The notes below the pieces were generated by a model that was not told where the DNA came from, did not search any database, and worked only from the letters and a program-made list of their open reading frames with translations. From Arcanobacterium phocae (GTDB taxonomy: Bacteria; Actinomycetota; Actinomycetes; Actinomycetales; Actinomycetaceae): 64,000 bases of DNA. The position numbers were made by a program, and so were the translations under genes. Where the stretch lies: positions 1-64,000 of the forward strand of contig NZ_JABAPM010000005.1 in assembly GCF_018913465.1 (NCBI RefSeq), written 5' to 3'. This document shows positions 36,973 to 46,403 of this stretch, piece after piece. Within the stretch, counting starts at the first letter, position 1, and each line of letters opens with the position of its first letter.

Positions 36973-37632
36973 ATGGGTGTTGCTGCCGCGTTATTCGATA
37001 TGGATGGGACGCTGACAGATTCGGAGATTCTCTGGTTTGAGGCAGAAAAAGCCGTTTTTGCTCGGTATGGAAAATCGTGGAATGATGGTGACCAAAATGA
37101 TCTTATTGGGCGCGCAATCGAGGATTCTTGCCGACTGTTAGTATCACGCTTAAATTTACCGTTGACACCAGCGGAACTTGCTCCACTTTTGGTAGATGAA
37201 GTTATTCATCAAGCAAAAACTCGCGGAATGCCGTGGCGCCCTGGCGCCCGTGAACTCATCGATGAATGTGTACAGGCTGGGATCCCTACGGCTTTAGTGA
37301 CATCGTCGTACGCTGATTTCGCCCAACTTACGTTAGACGCATGCCCAGATCTGACTGTTGCAGTAACCGGGGATGAGGTGCCTACTGGACGAGGTAAACC
37401 AGATCCATTGCCATACCGGTTGGCTGCAGAAAAACTTGGCGTCGATATTCGTGATTGCGTTGCTTTCGAAGATTCAGATCCGGGAATTCGTTCTGCTCAT
37501 GCGTCGGGAGCGTTAACAGTAGCAATTCCATTCCAAGTTCCAATCCCACCACTGGATGGGTTGGTTATTGTAGATTCGCTGACTGATCTTTCGATTCCAC
37601 GTTTGGAGAAGCTACTGGCTGCTCGGCAGTGA
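36973..37632 (+). CDS. HAD-superfamily hydrolase, beta-phosphoglucomutase-like
   Basis: 219 aa from ATG 36973 with AAGGAG at 36961-36966, overlapping the uppP stop. Motif I FDMDGTLTDSE, motif II VTSSYADF, motif III GKPDPLPYRLAAEKLGV and motif IV AFEDSDPGIRSAHASG are all in order; a helical cap lies between I and II. Likely a sugar phosphatase or mutase; substrate unknown. Its 3' end overlaps the convergent nuclease gene by 68 bases. Confidence 0.9.
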   Translation: MGVAAALFDMDGTLTDSEILWFEAEKAVFARYGKSWNDGDQNDLIGRAIEDSCRLLVSRLNLPLTPAELAPLLVDEVIHQAKTRGMPWRPGARELIDECVQAGIPTALVTSSYADFAQLTLDACPDLTVAVTGDEVPTGRGKPDPLPYRLAAEKLGVDIRDCVAFEDSDPGIRSAHASGALTVAIPFQVPIPPLDGLVIVDSLTDLSIPRLEKLLAARQ

Positions 37633-38440
37633 GTAGCTGCTTGATACCGGTCTCATCAATTGGTGGAGCAACATTTCCGAACGCCGGGCACAGCGACGAA
37701 AAATGGCACCAGTTACACAACGGACCCTTTTTCGCTTCGAAATGACCATCGTCGATCCGGCCACGGATTGCTGACCAAAGTTGGTTGAGCTCGTTCGTCG
37801 TCGTCGTGATATCCGCTTCGACTGGGTCATATGTCAGTACGCGACGATCTTTAAGGTAAAGCAATTGCGTGCGCAACGGCAGCGTGCCTTGCTCATAAAA
37901 AAGTGCGGTGGCATAGAAACGCATCTGGAAAATCGCGCCGTCTTGGAAGCGAGGAGCAGGGGACTTACCCGTCTTATAGTCCACAATGCGTAGTGCTCCG
38001 TTAGGTGCTTTGTCCAGCCGGTCAATAATTCCCCGGATTGCCAATCCAGACGGCAAGGTGGCATTAACGAACTGCTCGCGTCCGGCTGGCTGTAAGTATT
38101 GCGGATTCTCCAGCATAAAATAAGACGAAATAAGCGGTCGGGCAGATTCCAGCCATTGTGTCAGGTGTTCATGATCTTCAAAGAGCTCGGCATTTTCGGG
38201 AGACCGCTCCACGTGCGCTTCCCACGTAGGGATTAACGATTCTTGAGCAACCGCTTCGTGCCGTTCATCAGCCGGCCGGTCATATAAATGCTCCAAAACA
38301 GCATGCACGATCGTGCCACGTAACGCCTCACGTGACGGCGGCTCTGGCAGCTTATCAATAACGCGGAACCGGAATTTCAGGGGACAGGTACGAAAATCTG
38401 ATGCCCGGGACGGAGAAATAGCAGCATGATGTGATGACAT
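37565..38440 (-). CDS. RecB-family PD-(D/E)XK nuclease
   Basis: 291 aa. The N-terminus ISPSRASDFRTCPLKFRFRVID is typical of the Cas4/RecB-like family, then GTIVHAVLEHLY, the nuclease core RIVDYKTGKSP, QMRFYATALF, and a C-terminal Cys set (LCNWCHFSSLCPAFG) that with C29 could hold a 4Fe-4S cluster. Stand-alone, not near CRISPR or AddAB genes; Mycobacterium Rv2119 sits similarly beside trmI. ATG 38440 follows TAAAGT (38453-38448) by eight bases; an upstream ATG at 38473 is less likely. Confidence 0.88.
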   Translation of the reverse strand: MSSHHAAISPSRASDFRTCPLKFRFRVIDKLPEPPSREALRGTIVHAVLEHLYDRPADERHEAVAQESLIPTWEAHVERSPENAELFEDHEHLTQWLESARPLISSYFMLENPQYLQPAGREQFVNATLPSGLAIRGIIDRLDKAPNGALRIVDYKTGKSPAPRFQDGAIFQMRFYATALFYEQGTLPLRTQLLYLKDRRVLTYDPVEADITTTTNELNQLWSAIRGRIDDGHFEAKKGPLCNWCHFSSLCPAFGNVAPPIDETGIKQLLTAEQPVASPNVESKDQSANLQ

Positions 38441-38523
38441 AACTGCCACTTTACCCGGTGACCCCCACATCATCAGGGCAACTCATAACTCCAAAAAGTT
38501 CTCACACCAGCGGCGATATGAAA

Positions 38524-38778
38524 TTAACGCGCAAATTTTTTGGTGAGCGCGGTAAAAACGATTCCGACGAAACTGAACCCTAGCGAGTATGAAAAATAAA
38601 CGAGTGCTCCGGTGAGCTTCTCGAATTCTGCCAGAGTTATGCCGTTTTCTGGTCCAAGTCGTGGATGCTGCGATACAAAAACATCCAACAAATAGACGTT
38701 ATTAGCTGCGCCAACAAAGCATAGAAACGATATTGCGAAACACATAAACCCTAAGATTCGCATTACCTTGAATAACAT
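38524..38778 (-). CDS. Small membrane protein
   Basis: 84 aa, unrecognised. Two membrane helices (ILGFMCFAISFLCFVGA and LVYFSYSLGFSFVGIVFTAL) flank a short outside loop, with Lys/Arg at the C-terminus. GGGAG precedes the ATG, which supports translation. Function unknown. Confidence 0.65.
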   Translation of the reverse strand: MLFKVMRILGFMCFAISFLCFVGAANNVYLLDVFVSQHPRLGPENGITLAEFEKLTGALVYFSYSLGFSFVGIVFTALTKKFAR

Positions 38779-38898
38779 TGTGTGCTCCCAAATTTATTGA
38801 CGACATTTCCATAATATCAGACCTAGTGTGTAGCACGGCTAATGTATCCCACATTTTTGGCTCTGCCAGAAAGTTTTATTGTCACATAAGATGGAGTG

Positions 38899-39984
38899 GT
38901 GAATAATTATCCTCATCCTTTAGGCGCTGAGCGCCGCCGTGGTCCCTTTCGTGCTGGCGAACGTGTACAGCTGACCGATACCAAAAACCGGAAATACACC
39001 GTTATGCTCACGAAAGATGGGTATTTTCAGTCCCAGCGTGGAAGTTTTCGTCATTCTGAGCTGATCGGCAAGGAAGAAGGAACAGTTTTAGACACTGATT
39101 CTGGACATCGCTTACTAGCGCTTCGACCGCTGATCAATGATTATGTGTTGTCGATGCCGCGCGGAGCAACAGTTGTCTATCCAAAAGACGCAGGCCAGAT
39201 CATTCAGCAGGCAGACGTTTTTCCAGGTGCACACGTGGTGGAGGCAGGTCTTGGTTCGGGGGCATTAGCACTGTCATTGCTCTCTGCCATTGGTATGGAT
39301 GGGCATCTGACATCTGTGGAACGACGTGCTGAATTTGCCGAAATCGCACAAGCTAATGTGGAATCATGGTTCGGCCCGCAGCTACCACCGTGGGATGTCG
39401 TTTTAGGAGATCTCGACGACGTACTTGCCAGCATGGATGAAGGCAGTATCGATACTGTCGTACTCGACATGCTTGCGCCATGGGAGAACATTTCATCCGC
39501 AGCGCATGCTTTGCGCTCTGGCGGTGTCATTATTGGATATGTAGCTACGACTACCCAGATGTCTCGCTTCGTTGAAGATCTGCGCGCATCCGAATGCTTC
39601 ACCGAACCGGAGTCCTCCGAAACAATGGTTCGCACATGGCATCTTGACGGTCTATCGGTACGCCCAGATCATCGCATGGTGGCGCATACTGGGTTCCTCG
39701 TTGTAGCACGGCGAATCGGACGCGACTCTGCGCCACTGGTTCCGACGAAACGCCCAGCTCCGGCTGCACATTCGGAACCTCTAGCTTGGGAAAGTGACGA
39801 TTTTAAAGAACGAACTATTTCGGAGAAAAAGCTTCGTAAGGTTCGGCGCGATGTCGCACGGCGGGCAGATACCGAATTATCCGGAACCTCGCTTGCTGGG
39901 GACCATAGTGTGGCGATGCAAGCCAAGCTGGATGCAGAATCGCAAGCTCGTTTGGCCGCTAGGAAACAACAAGCTGACGACTAG
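38899..39984 (+). CDS. trmI: tRNA (adenine-58 N1)-methyltransferase TrmI
   Basis: 361 aa. N-terminal beta domain (GERVQLTDTKNRKYTVMLTKDGYFQSQRG), SAM motif HVVEAGLGSGALALSLL, and VVLDMLAPWENI. Two GTGs are in tandem; the second (38899) is seven bases after TAAGAT (38887-38892), so it is preferred as a leaderless start. The C-terminal 80 residues form a charged tail beyond the usual fold. Directly before arc, as in M. tuberculosis (Rv2118c). Confidence 0.92.
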   Translation: MNNYPHPLGAERRRGPFRAGERVQLTDTKNRKYTVMLTKDGYFQSQRGSFRHSELIGKEEGTVLDTDSGHRLLALRPLINDYVLSMPRGATVVYPKDAGQIIQQADVFPGAHVVEAGLGSGALALSLLSAIGMDGHLTSVERRAEFAEIAQANVESWFGPQLPPWDVVLGDLDDVLASMDEGSIDTVVLDMLAPWENISSAAHALRSGGVIIGYVATTTQMSRFVEDLRASECFTEPESSETMVRTWHLDGLSVRPDHRMVAHTGFLVVARRIGRDSAPLVPTKRPAPAAHSEPLAWESDDFKERTISEKKLRKVRRDVARRADTELSGTSLAGDHSVAMQAKLDAESQARLAARKQQADD

Positions 39985-39992
39985 AGAGATGT

Positions 39993-41516
39993 ATGAGTAC
40001 TCAAGAACCTGATCTACGCACGCTCGCTCAACAGAATCGTGAGCTGAGTAAAGCCTTAGGAAGCGCTCGAGACCGGATAAAAGAGCTAAGTAATCATCTC
40101 GAATCTTTGTCTAAACCGCCGAACACTGTTGCGGTGTTTATATCTGCTAACGTCTCGCAACACACTGCTCTCGTTTTCCAGTCCGGAAAGCGAATCGAAG
40201 TTACTGCAGCGGCGTGGATTTCGTTTGATAATATTCGTCCTGGGCAAAATGTTTTGCTCAATGAACGTCAAGTTATTGTTGGTGTGGGCTCATATGGCAA
40301 GGTAGGGCAGGCCGTAACAATTGACCATCTGATTGGCACGGATCGGGTTTCTGTTACTGCAGCTGGTGGCGAAAGCCGGATTGTTCAGCTTGCCGGGCGT
40401 TTGCTCGAGCAAGGTGTGCGCGTTGGCGATCTCGTCCTCGCAGATCCCACATCTGGTTTTGCTCTCGAAAAACTTGATCGTGCGGATGTATCCCACTTGT
40501 TGTTAGAAGAAACTCCAGATGTTTCGTATTCCGATATTGGTGGATTGGCTTCCCAAATTGAGCAACTACGGGACGCTATTGAGCTACCATTCCGCTACCC
40601 AGAGCTTTACCGCGAACACGGTTTGAAGCCACCTAAAGGAGTCCTTCTTTATGGTCCTCCTGGAGTTGGCAAAACGTTAATTGCGCGTGCAGTAGCGACC
40701 TCGTTATCTCGAATGTTTGGCGAAGACAGCGCGTATTTCCTCAATATTAAAGGCCCACAGTTGCTCGATAAGTACGTTGGACAAACCGAGCGGCAGATTA
40801 GGGAGATTTTCGATAGAGCACGTCAAAAAGCTACCAGTGGAATACCGGTGGTGATCTTTTTTGATGAAATGGAAGCGTTGTTCCGCACCCGCGGATCGGG
40901 TATTTCGTCCGACGTCGAAACGACTATCGTTCCGCAACTATTAGCTGAAATCGACGGTGTGGAAGCACTCGATAACGTCATTATTATCGGTGCGTCTAAT
41001 CGTGAAGACATGATTGACCCAGCTATCTTGCGTCCCGGGCGTTTGGATGTAAAAATTCATATTTCGCGTCCTACCTACAATGACGCAATCGATATCTTGG
41101 GGAAGTATTTAGTTCCCACGGTCCCGATTCATGAGTCAGAACTTGCCCAGTATGGGTCTGTGGAAGCAGCAATCGCCGGAATGATTCGGGCAACTGTGGA
41201 TAACTTATGGCATGAGGGTCCGCAAAACGCGTATGTTGATGTTACCTATCAAGATGGCACGAGCGAAACACTGTATGCCCACCATTTGGTTTCTGGTGCT
41301 ATGTTGGCAGCTATTGTTGAGCGTGCCAAAACGTTTGCTATTAAAGATGTTTTGGCAACAGGCGAAAAAGGAGTACGAACTGAACATCTGCTTAGGGCAG
41401 TGCGTGCTGACCTCGCTGAGAATGAGACTCTAGCCCACGTGGATAATCCCCGCGAATGGGCACGAGTACATGATCGGCACGATGTTGTGGCGGTACACCG
41501 CCTACGGCAAGCGTAA
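39993..41516 (+). CDS. arc: Proteasome-type AAA ATPase Arc (Mpa) without docking tail
   Basis: 507 aa. N-terminal coiled coil (residues 5-40) that binds Pup, tandem OB domain (to about 170), AAA module with Walker A YGPPGVGKT and Walker B VVIFFDEMEALF, and arginine-finger region. The protein ends in HDVVAVHRLRQA; the C-terminal QYL motif through which Mpa opens the 20S proteasome is absent. It should still unfold pupylated proteins, but for what end is open. First of the arc-dop-pup-pafA operon. Confidence 0.95.
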   Translation: MSTQEPDLRTLAQQNRELSKALGSARDRIKELSNHLESLSKPPNTVAVFISANVSQHTALVFQSGKRIEVTAAAWISFDNIRPGQNVLLNERQVIVGVGSYGKVGQAVTIDHLIGTDRVSVTAAGGESRIVQLAGRLLEQGVRVGDLVLADPTSGFALEKLDRADVSHLLLEETPDVSYSDIGGLASQIEQLRDAIELPFRYPELYREHGLKPPKGVLLYGPPGVGKTLIARAVATSLSRMFGEDSAYFLNIKGPQLLDKYVGQTERQIREIFDRARQKATSGIPVVIFFDEMEALFRTRGSGISSDVETTIVPQLLAEIDGVEALDNVIIIGASNREDMIDPAILRPGRLDVKIHISRPTYNDAIDILGKYLVPTVPIHESELAQYGSVEAAIAGMIRATVDNLWHEGPQNAYVDVTYQDGTSETLYAHHLVSGAMLAAIVERAKTFAIKDVLATGEKGVRTEHLLRAVRADLAENETLAHVDNPREWARVHDRHDVVAVHRLRQA

Positions 41517-41529
41517 CAATGGAGATTTT

Positions 41530-43056
41530 ATGACGATTAAACGCATCGTTGGTCTGGAAACGGAATTTGGCATTCTTGATGCCGATGCTACTATTCAAGA
41601 TCCATTCAAGCTCAGTGCTGACATCGTTGATGCCTACGTCAGAGAATCCGGACAGCCAGTTGCGGCGTGGGATTTTTACTCAGAAGATCCACTCAATGAC
41701 GCACGTGGTTTTCGAGTTGGCCCGCACGTGGTTCGCCCTGACCAACTGACAAATAATCCGGTTCCGCCACTGTCAACTCTGCCTTCTCATGTTGCCGCAA
41801 CGAATACAGCAGTGAGCAATGGCGGGCGTTGGTATGTTGACCATGCGCATCCAGAGTATTCTAGTCCCGAAGTTACGAATCCTTATGATGCGGTGCTATG
41901 GGACCGAGCTGGGGAAGAGATCGCTCGTCGTGCGATGTCGTTGTTGTCTCGTCGTGGCCGCCATATCGTTATGTATAAAAATAATGTGGATGGTAAAGGC
42001 GCAGCGTATGGGAGCCACGAAAACTATCTGGTAGATCGTAACGTACCTTTTAACGACATCATCCGCTATCTCACGCCGTTCTTTGTGTCTCGCCCAATCC
42101 TATGCGGAACTGGCCGGGTCGGTCTGGGACAAAGTTCGCAAGGCGTCGGCTTTCAGATCTCGCAACGAGCCGATTATGTAGAAAACGCAGTCGGGCTGGA
42201 AACAACGTATAACCGGCCGATTATTAATACCCGCGATGAGCCACATGCGCCGTCGACCAAATACCGTAGACTTCATGTTATCGGTGGTGACGCCAACCAG
42301 TTTGATTACTCCACCTTGTTGAAGATTGGTACGACTAATCTTGTTTTGTGGATGCTTGAGCAAGACGCAATGCCACTTGATCTCGAGGCGTTAGTGTTAT
42401 TTGAACCGGTTGCGGCGACTTGGGAAATCTCTCATGACCCCACATTACGCAGAGCGGTTGATATGCACGATGGTTCAACGCGAACTGGACTAGATATCCA
42501 AGAAATATATCTTGATGCCGTTCGAACAACATTAGAACGATGCGGAATTGCTGATCAAGAAACGAATCAATTTATTAAGTTATGGCAAGACACTATAGAT
42601 ACCTTGAGGCGGGATCTTTTTGTGGCAGCTTCTCGTGTTGAATGGGTAGCGAAGTACCGTATGCTCGACCGCATGCGGGTTCGTCGTCAGCTGGCTTGGG
42701 ATGCAGACCAGCTACGCGCATTCGATCTCCAATGGCATGATTTGCGACCGGACGTATCGATTGTCAACCGTCTTGATGCGGCTGGGCAAGTCGATCGGTT
42801 GTTTGATCACGACGACGTTCTCCGAGCAATGCACACAGCACCTGTTGATACCAGAGCATTCTTCCGTAGCGAGTTGCTAAAACATTATGGTTCCGATGTT
42901 CTTACGCTGGGATGGACATCAGCACAACTGGCCACTTCTGCGGGCTCGCAGCGATTGAACTTTAACGAGCCGCAGTATCCGAACCAGCACCAGATCCGCG
43001 ATTTCTTTACCTCGCCGCGAAGTGCTATGTCTACTATTGATACGTTTACTATGTGA
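41530..43056 (+). CDS. dop: Pup deamidase/depupylase Dop
   Basis: 508 aa from ATG 41530 (GGAGA just upstream; the longer frame start at 41470 lies inside arc). Glutamine-synthetase-like fold: GLETEFGI at residues 8-15, the Dop-specific insertion after residue 40 that PafA lacks, and the nucleophile region YVDHAHPEYSSPE (D104). It converts the C-terminal Gln of Pup to Glu and removes Pup from targets. Confidence 0.95.
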   Translation: MTIKRIVGLETEFGILDADATIQDPFKLSADIVDAYVRESGQPVAAWDFYSEDPLNDARGFRVGPHVVRPDQLTNNPVPPLSTLPSHVAATNTAVSNGGRWYVDHAHPEYSSPEVTNPYDAVLWDRAGEEIARRAMSLLSRRGRHIVMYKNNVDGKGAAYGSHENYLVDRNVPFNDIIRYLTPFFVSRPILCGTGRVGLGQSSQGVGFQISQRADYVENAVGLETTYNRPIINTRDEPHAPSTKYRRLHVIGGDANQFDYSTLLKIGTTNLVLWMLEQDAMPLDLEALVLFEPVAATWEISHDPTLRRAVDMHDGSTRTGLDIQEIYLDAVRTTLERCGIADQETNQFIKLWQDTIDTLRRDLFVAASRVEWVAKYRMLDRMRVRRQLAWDADQLRAFDLQWHDLRPDVSIVNRLDAAGQVDRLFDHDDVLRAMHTAPVDTRAFFRSELLKHYGSDVLTLGWTSAQLATSAGSQRLNFNEPQYPNQHQIRDFFTSPRSAMSTIDTFTM

Positions 43057-43071
43057 TCTCGAGGAGTAACA

Positions 43072-43251
43072 ATGAGCGAACAAGAATTTATCCGTCCCCA
43101 AACTGAGTCAGTAACCGAGGACAACGTCTTTGCTGGACAGAGTGAAGCCGCCCCTTTTGATGTCGATGCATTATTAGATGATATTGACGATATCCTCGAA
43201 ACAAATGCCTCGGCTTTTGTCCAAGGTTTTGTACAAAAGGGCGGCCAGTGA
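43072..43251 (+). CDS. pup: Prokaryotic ubiquitin-like protein Pup
   Basis: 59 aa. Disordered acidic N-terminus, helix-forming VDALLDDIDDILETNASAFVQ that binds the Arc coiled coil, and the C-terminal GGQ, so deamidation by Dop to GGE is required before ligation. GAGGAG lies upstream of ATG 43072. The stop overlaps the pafA GTG, leaving no room for prcBA, which stand here in most proteasome-bearing actinobacteria. Confidence 0.96.
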   Translation: MSEQEFIRPQTESVTEDNVFAGQSEAAPFDVDALLDDIDDILETNASAFVQGFVQKGGQ

Positions 43252-44618
43252 ATCGGCGTATTATCGGCCTTGAGACAGAGTACGGATTGGCGTGTTCAGA
43301 CTCTCAAGGCGCCCATGTTAATATAGATCCGAGCGAGATTGCTCGAAGTCTTTTCGCCGATATGCAACAGGCTTCCGGTGCTACATCAGCATTTTTAACT
43401 AACGGTGGTCGGTTATATCTAGATGTCGGCGATCATCCAGAATATGCGACGGCAGAGTGCCAGCACATTATCGATCTTGCAAGCCAAAATCGTGCTGGCG
43501 ATCAACTCCTGCGGGATATGGCGGACAAAGCTTCCGCTACCTTGGGCTGTCATATCCACCTATTTAAGAATAACGTTGATACAGCTTCACATTCGTACGG
43601 ATGTCATGAAAATTATCTGGTTCGACGACGGCGCGATTTTCTTGATCGGCTAGCAGAGCTAGTTCCGTTTTTCGTTACACGCCAGCTGCTAGTTGGTGCC
43701 GGCTATGTTCATCGTGAACCGGGCACAGTACGTTTTGAAGTTTCTCAGCGTGCCCGTCATATGCACAATTCCATTTCGACATCGTCCACTCGTACCCGAC
43801 CAATGATTAACACTCGTGATGAACCGCATGCAGATGCAGATAAATATCGCCGGATGCATGTGATCGTCGGGGATTCAAACATGAGTGATACGACTACTTT
43901 GCTGAAAACCGGAATGACTCATGCAGTGCTCAATGTCATGGAAGATGGTGTTCGGCTACCAGCATTTTCGTTGGCAGATCCAATGCAAGCAATCAGAAGT
44001 GTTGCCCAAGATTTGTCTGGAAATATTTTGCTACCGTTGGCTGACGGCTCTACGATTCGTGCCATCGATATTCAACGAAAGATATTCGATACTGTTCTTG
44101 AGCACTATACTCGTCAGGGATGGCTCGCTGGTCTCGATGAAACCACACGGTATGTTTTTGACTTATGGGGCCGTGCTCTTGATGCGTTTGCAACGAGTAA
44201 CTTTTCAACGGTGCACACTGAAATCGAGTGGATTGCGAAATACGAACTGATCACTCGCTATCGCCACCGGCATAACGTTGCCCTCAGTGACGATCGAATT
44301 ACTCGTCTTGAACTGGCGTGGCACGATATCTCTGCAGGCGGACTACGCGACAGATTAGAACAGATAGGGATTCTCGCACGTCGAACTACACCCTCGATGA
44401 TTCGAAGTGCTCTCGATTGGGCACCGAATGATTCGCGGGCGTCTATTCGTGCAAAGTTTATTCAGGCTGCACAGCGTCATCATCGCGACTATGCAGTCGA
44501 TTGGGGACTGGTGCGTTTGTTTAACGATGGAAGCGGAACGACGATATCTTTGACCGATCCGTTTGCCCCGGAAAATGGAGCTGTTGACTCATTAATCGAA
44601 TCTATGGAGAAGCAATGA
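43248..44618 (+). CDS. pafA: Pup-protein ligase PafA
   Basis: 456 aa, glutamine-synthetase-like ligase joining Pup-Glu to target lysines using ATP. GLETEYGL at the start and the catalytic Asp in LYLDVGDHPEYATAE (D59) are intact; it lacks the Dop insertion. GTG 43248 overlaps the pup stop (GTGA), and its stop overlaps the FKBP start (ATGA). Confidence 0.96.
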   Translation: MNRRIIGLETEYGLACSDSQGAHVNIDPSEIARSLFADMQQASGATSAFLTNGGRLYLDVGDHPEYATAECQHIIDLASQNRAGDQLLRDMADKASATLGCHIHLFKNNVDTASHSYGCHENYLVRRRRDFLDRLAELVPFFVTRQLLVGAGYVHREPGTVRFEVSQRARHMHNSISTSSTRTRPMINTRDEPHADADKYRRMHVIVGDSNMSDTTTLLKTGMTHAVLNVMEDGVRLPAFSLADPMQAIRSVAQDLSGNILLPLADGSTIRAIDIQRKIFDTVLEHYTRQGWLAGLDETTRYVFDLWGRALDAFATSNFSTVHTEIEWIAKYELITRYRHRHNVALSDDRITRLELAWHDISAGGLRDRLEQIGILARRTTPSMIRSALDWAPNDSRASIRAKFIQAAQRHHRDYAVDWGLVRLFNDGSGTTISLTDPFAPENGAVDSLIESMEKQ

Positions 44619-45484
44619 ACAAGGTGTTAGCTGCGGCGATGGCAGTTGTGGCATTCTTCGTCGGCATAGGCATATCAACAATGTGGTGGCGGTCGAGCAA
44701 CGATGTGCCAGAATTTTCAATGCACGTTGAAGGGAACTTTGGTGCCGCAGTCACGGTGACGACGACGGGACATCCAACTACTGAAAAGCAGTCAATTAAA
44801 GAATTGATCAGTGGCGACGGTCGCACGATTAGAGCTGATGAGCAAGTCCTTATGCGTGCGACAAAGTTTAATGCCCAGGGTGACGAATGGTCACAGGTCG
44901 CCGACTTACCCACGATAGTTAGTGGCGTTGCAACCTCCGAATCAGTAGGAAAGTTAGCCGACGTCGTCGTCGGTAAAAAAGAAGGATCGCGACTGGCCGT
45001 CGTCCGTCCCGTAGATGGGCGAGTGTCAATCACCATCGTCGATATTTTGCCATCACGAATTATAGGTGAGCCGCAATCGCAAAAAACTGATGTTCAAGTA
45101 CCTGATGTGACTGCGACTGAAGATGGAATTCCAGTTGTGGGAACAATGGACGGTGCGATTGACAATGTTAAAGTAACGCCCGTTATCGCAGGATCTGGTG
45201 CTCAAGTATCAGAGGACGACGTCGTTTATGCAAATTATATATTGGCGAAAACCGATGGAACCGAAATTGAAAATACTTTTACCAACGGCAATCCACCAGC
45301 GTATATTGCTGTCAACGAGGTCTTCGCAGGCTTACAAGCTGGGTTGGTAGACCAACGTGTCGGTTCGCGAATTGCTGTTGCTGTCCCGTCTGCGCAGGCG
45401 CAGGGGGATTCCGATGTTGTTATAGTGATTGACATTTTGGCACTCGCTGATAAACAACCCACTAGTAAATCGACGAATGTGTGA
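44615..45484 (+). CDS. Membrane-anchored FKBP-type peptidyl-prolyl isomerase
   Basis: 289 aa. N-terminal signal anchor (VLAAAMAVVAFFVGIGISTMW, no lipobox Cys), a degenerate FKBP-like domain (about 35-150) and a better FKBP domain at the C-terminus (VSEDDVVYANYILAKTDGTEIENTF ... FAGLQAGLVDQRVGSRIAVAVP). Acts outside the membrane on prolyl bonds. Such a gene follows pafA in several actinobacteria; here pafBC do not follow it. Confidence 0.85.
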   Translation: MNKVLAAAMAVVAFFVGIGISTMWWRSSNDVPEFSMHVEGNFGAAVTVTTTGHPTTEKQSIKELISGDGRTIRADEQVLMRATKFNAQGDEWSQVADLPTIVSGVATSESVGKLADVVVGKKEGSRLAVVRPVDGRVSITIVDILPSRIIGEPQSQKTDVQVPDVTATEDGIPVVGTMDGAIDNVKVTPVIAGSGAQVSEDDVVYANYILAKTDGTEIENTFTNGNPPAYIAVNEVFAGLQAGLVDQRVGSRIAVAVPSAQAQGDSDVVIVIDILALADKQPTSKSTNV

Positions 45485-45529
45485 CTATATGATTATCCTG
45501 TCATGCTCTCGAAATTCAAAGGAGAACCT

Positions 45530-46393
45530 GTGCTAACCTCGATTCCTTCGCCTCCGCAGTCAGTGTGGATGCTTGGTCCTATCCCGATTCGTGCCTATGC
45601 GATGTTTATCCTTGCTGGGATCCTCATCGCGTGGTATCTGGGTGACAAAAGATATGTCAAAAAGGGCGGACCGGAAAATGTCTCTGAAGATGTTGCTATG
45701 TGGGTGGTTTTAGCGGGAATTCTTGGTGCTCGAACCTATCACGTCATTACCTCCCCAGCCGCCTACTTCGGTGAACACGGGGATTGGACGAAAATCTTTC
45801 GAATCTGGGAAGGTGGGCTCGGGATTTGGGGAGCTGTTCTGTTTGGTTCAGTCGCTGCCTGGCTCGTGTTACGTCGTAAGAATTTGCGATTCGGTCCATT
45901 TGCGGATGCCTTTATTCCAGGAGTTATGCTCGCGCAGGCGATCGGGCGCCTCGGAAATTATTTCAACCAAGAGCTCTTCGGCGCGCCTACAGATCTGCCA
46001 TGGGGGCTTGAGATAGACAGCGCGCATCTGCCTGCCGGATACGCACCGGGGACAACGTTCCATCCAACATTTTTGTATGAACTGCTGTGGTGTCTGGCCG
46101 GATTCTTTGTTCTGTTGGCAGCGGAACGAAAGTTTAGGCTTCGCGGGGGAGAGCTCCTTGCGCTTTACATTGTGATTTACACCTTGGGGCGCGTATGGAT
46201 CGAGGCGTTACGAATCGATGATGCCACCTTGATTTTAGGTCTGCGGCTCAATATTTGGACCTCTATCATCGTGTGCTTGGGCGGAATAATTGCATTAGTG
46301 TGGCGCAAGCGAGTACTCGCGGCACAACCAGAAAATGCAGATATTTTTCTCGGTAAAGAACAAGGGACAGACGAACCGAAAGTAATCAGGTAG
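45530..46393 (+). CDS. lgt: Prolipoprotein diacylglyceryl transferase Lgt
   Basis: 287 aa, seven-helix membrane enzyme placing diacylglycerol on lipobox Cys. The signature GRLGNYFNQELFGAPTDLPWGL is intact. GTG 45530 is preferred over ATG 45503 because AAAGGAG lies six bases upstream and the start (LTSIPSPPQSVWMLGPIPIRAYAM) fits the family. Confidence 0.94.
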   Translation: MLTSIPSPPQSVWMLGPIPIRAYAMFILAGILIAWYLGDKRYVKKGGPENVSEDVAMWVVLAGILGARTYHVITSPAAYFGEHGDWTKIFRIWEGGLGIWGAVLFGSVAAWLVLRRKNLRFGPFADAFIPGVMLAQAIGRLGNYFNQELFGAPTDLPWGLEIDSAHLPAGYAPGTTFHPTFLYELLWCLAGFFVLLAAERKFRLRGGELLALYIVIYTLGRVWIEALRIDDATLILGLRLNIWTSIIVCLGGIIALVWRKRVLAAQPENADIFLGKEQGTDEPKVIR

Positions 46394-46403
46394 GATTAGG
46401 GTT

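Noticed and set aside
41470-41529. Longer dop start overlapping arc
   Set aside because: The extra residues do not fit Dop, whose N-terminus MTIKRIVGLETEFGI begins at ATG 41530 after a good ribosome site.
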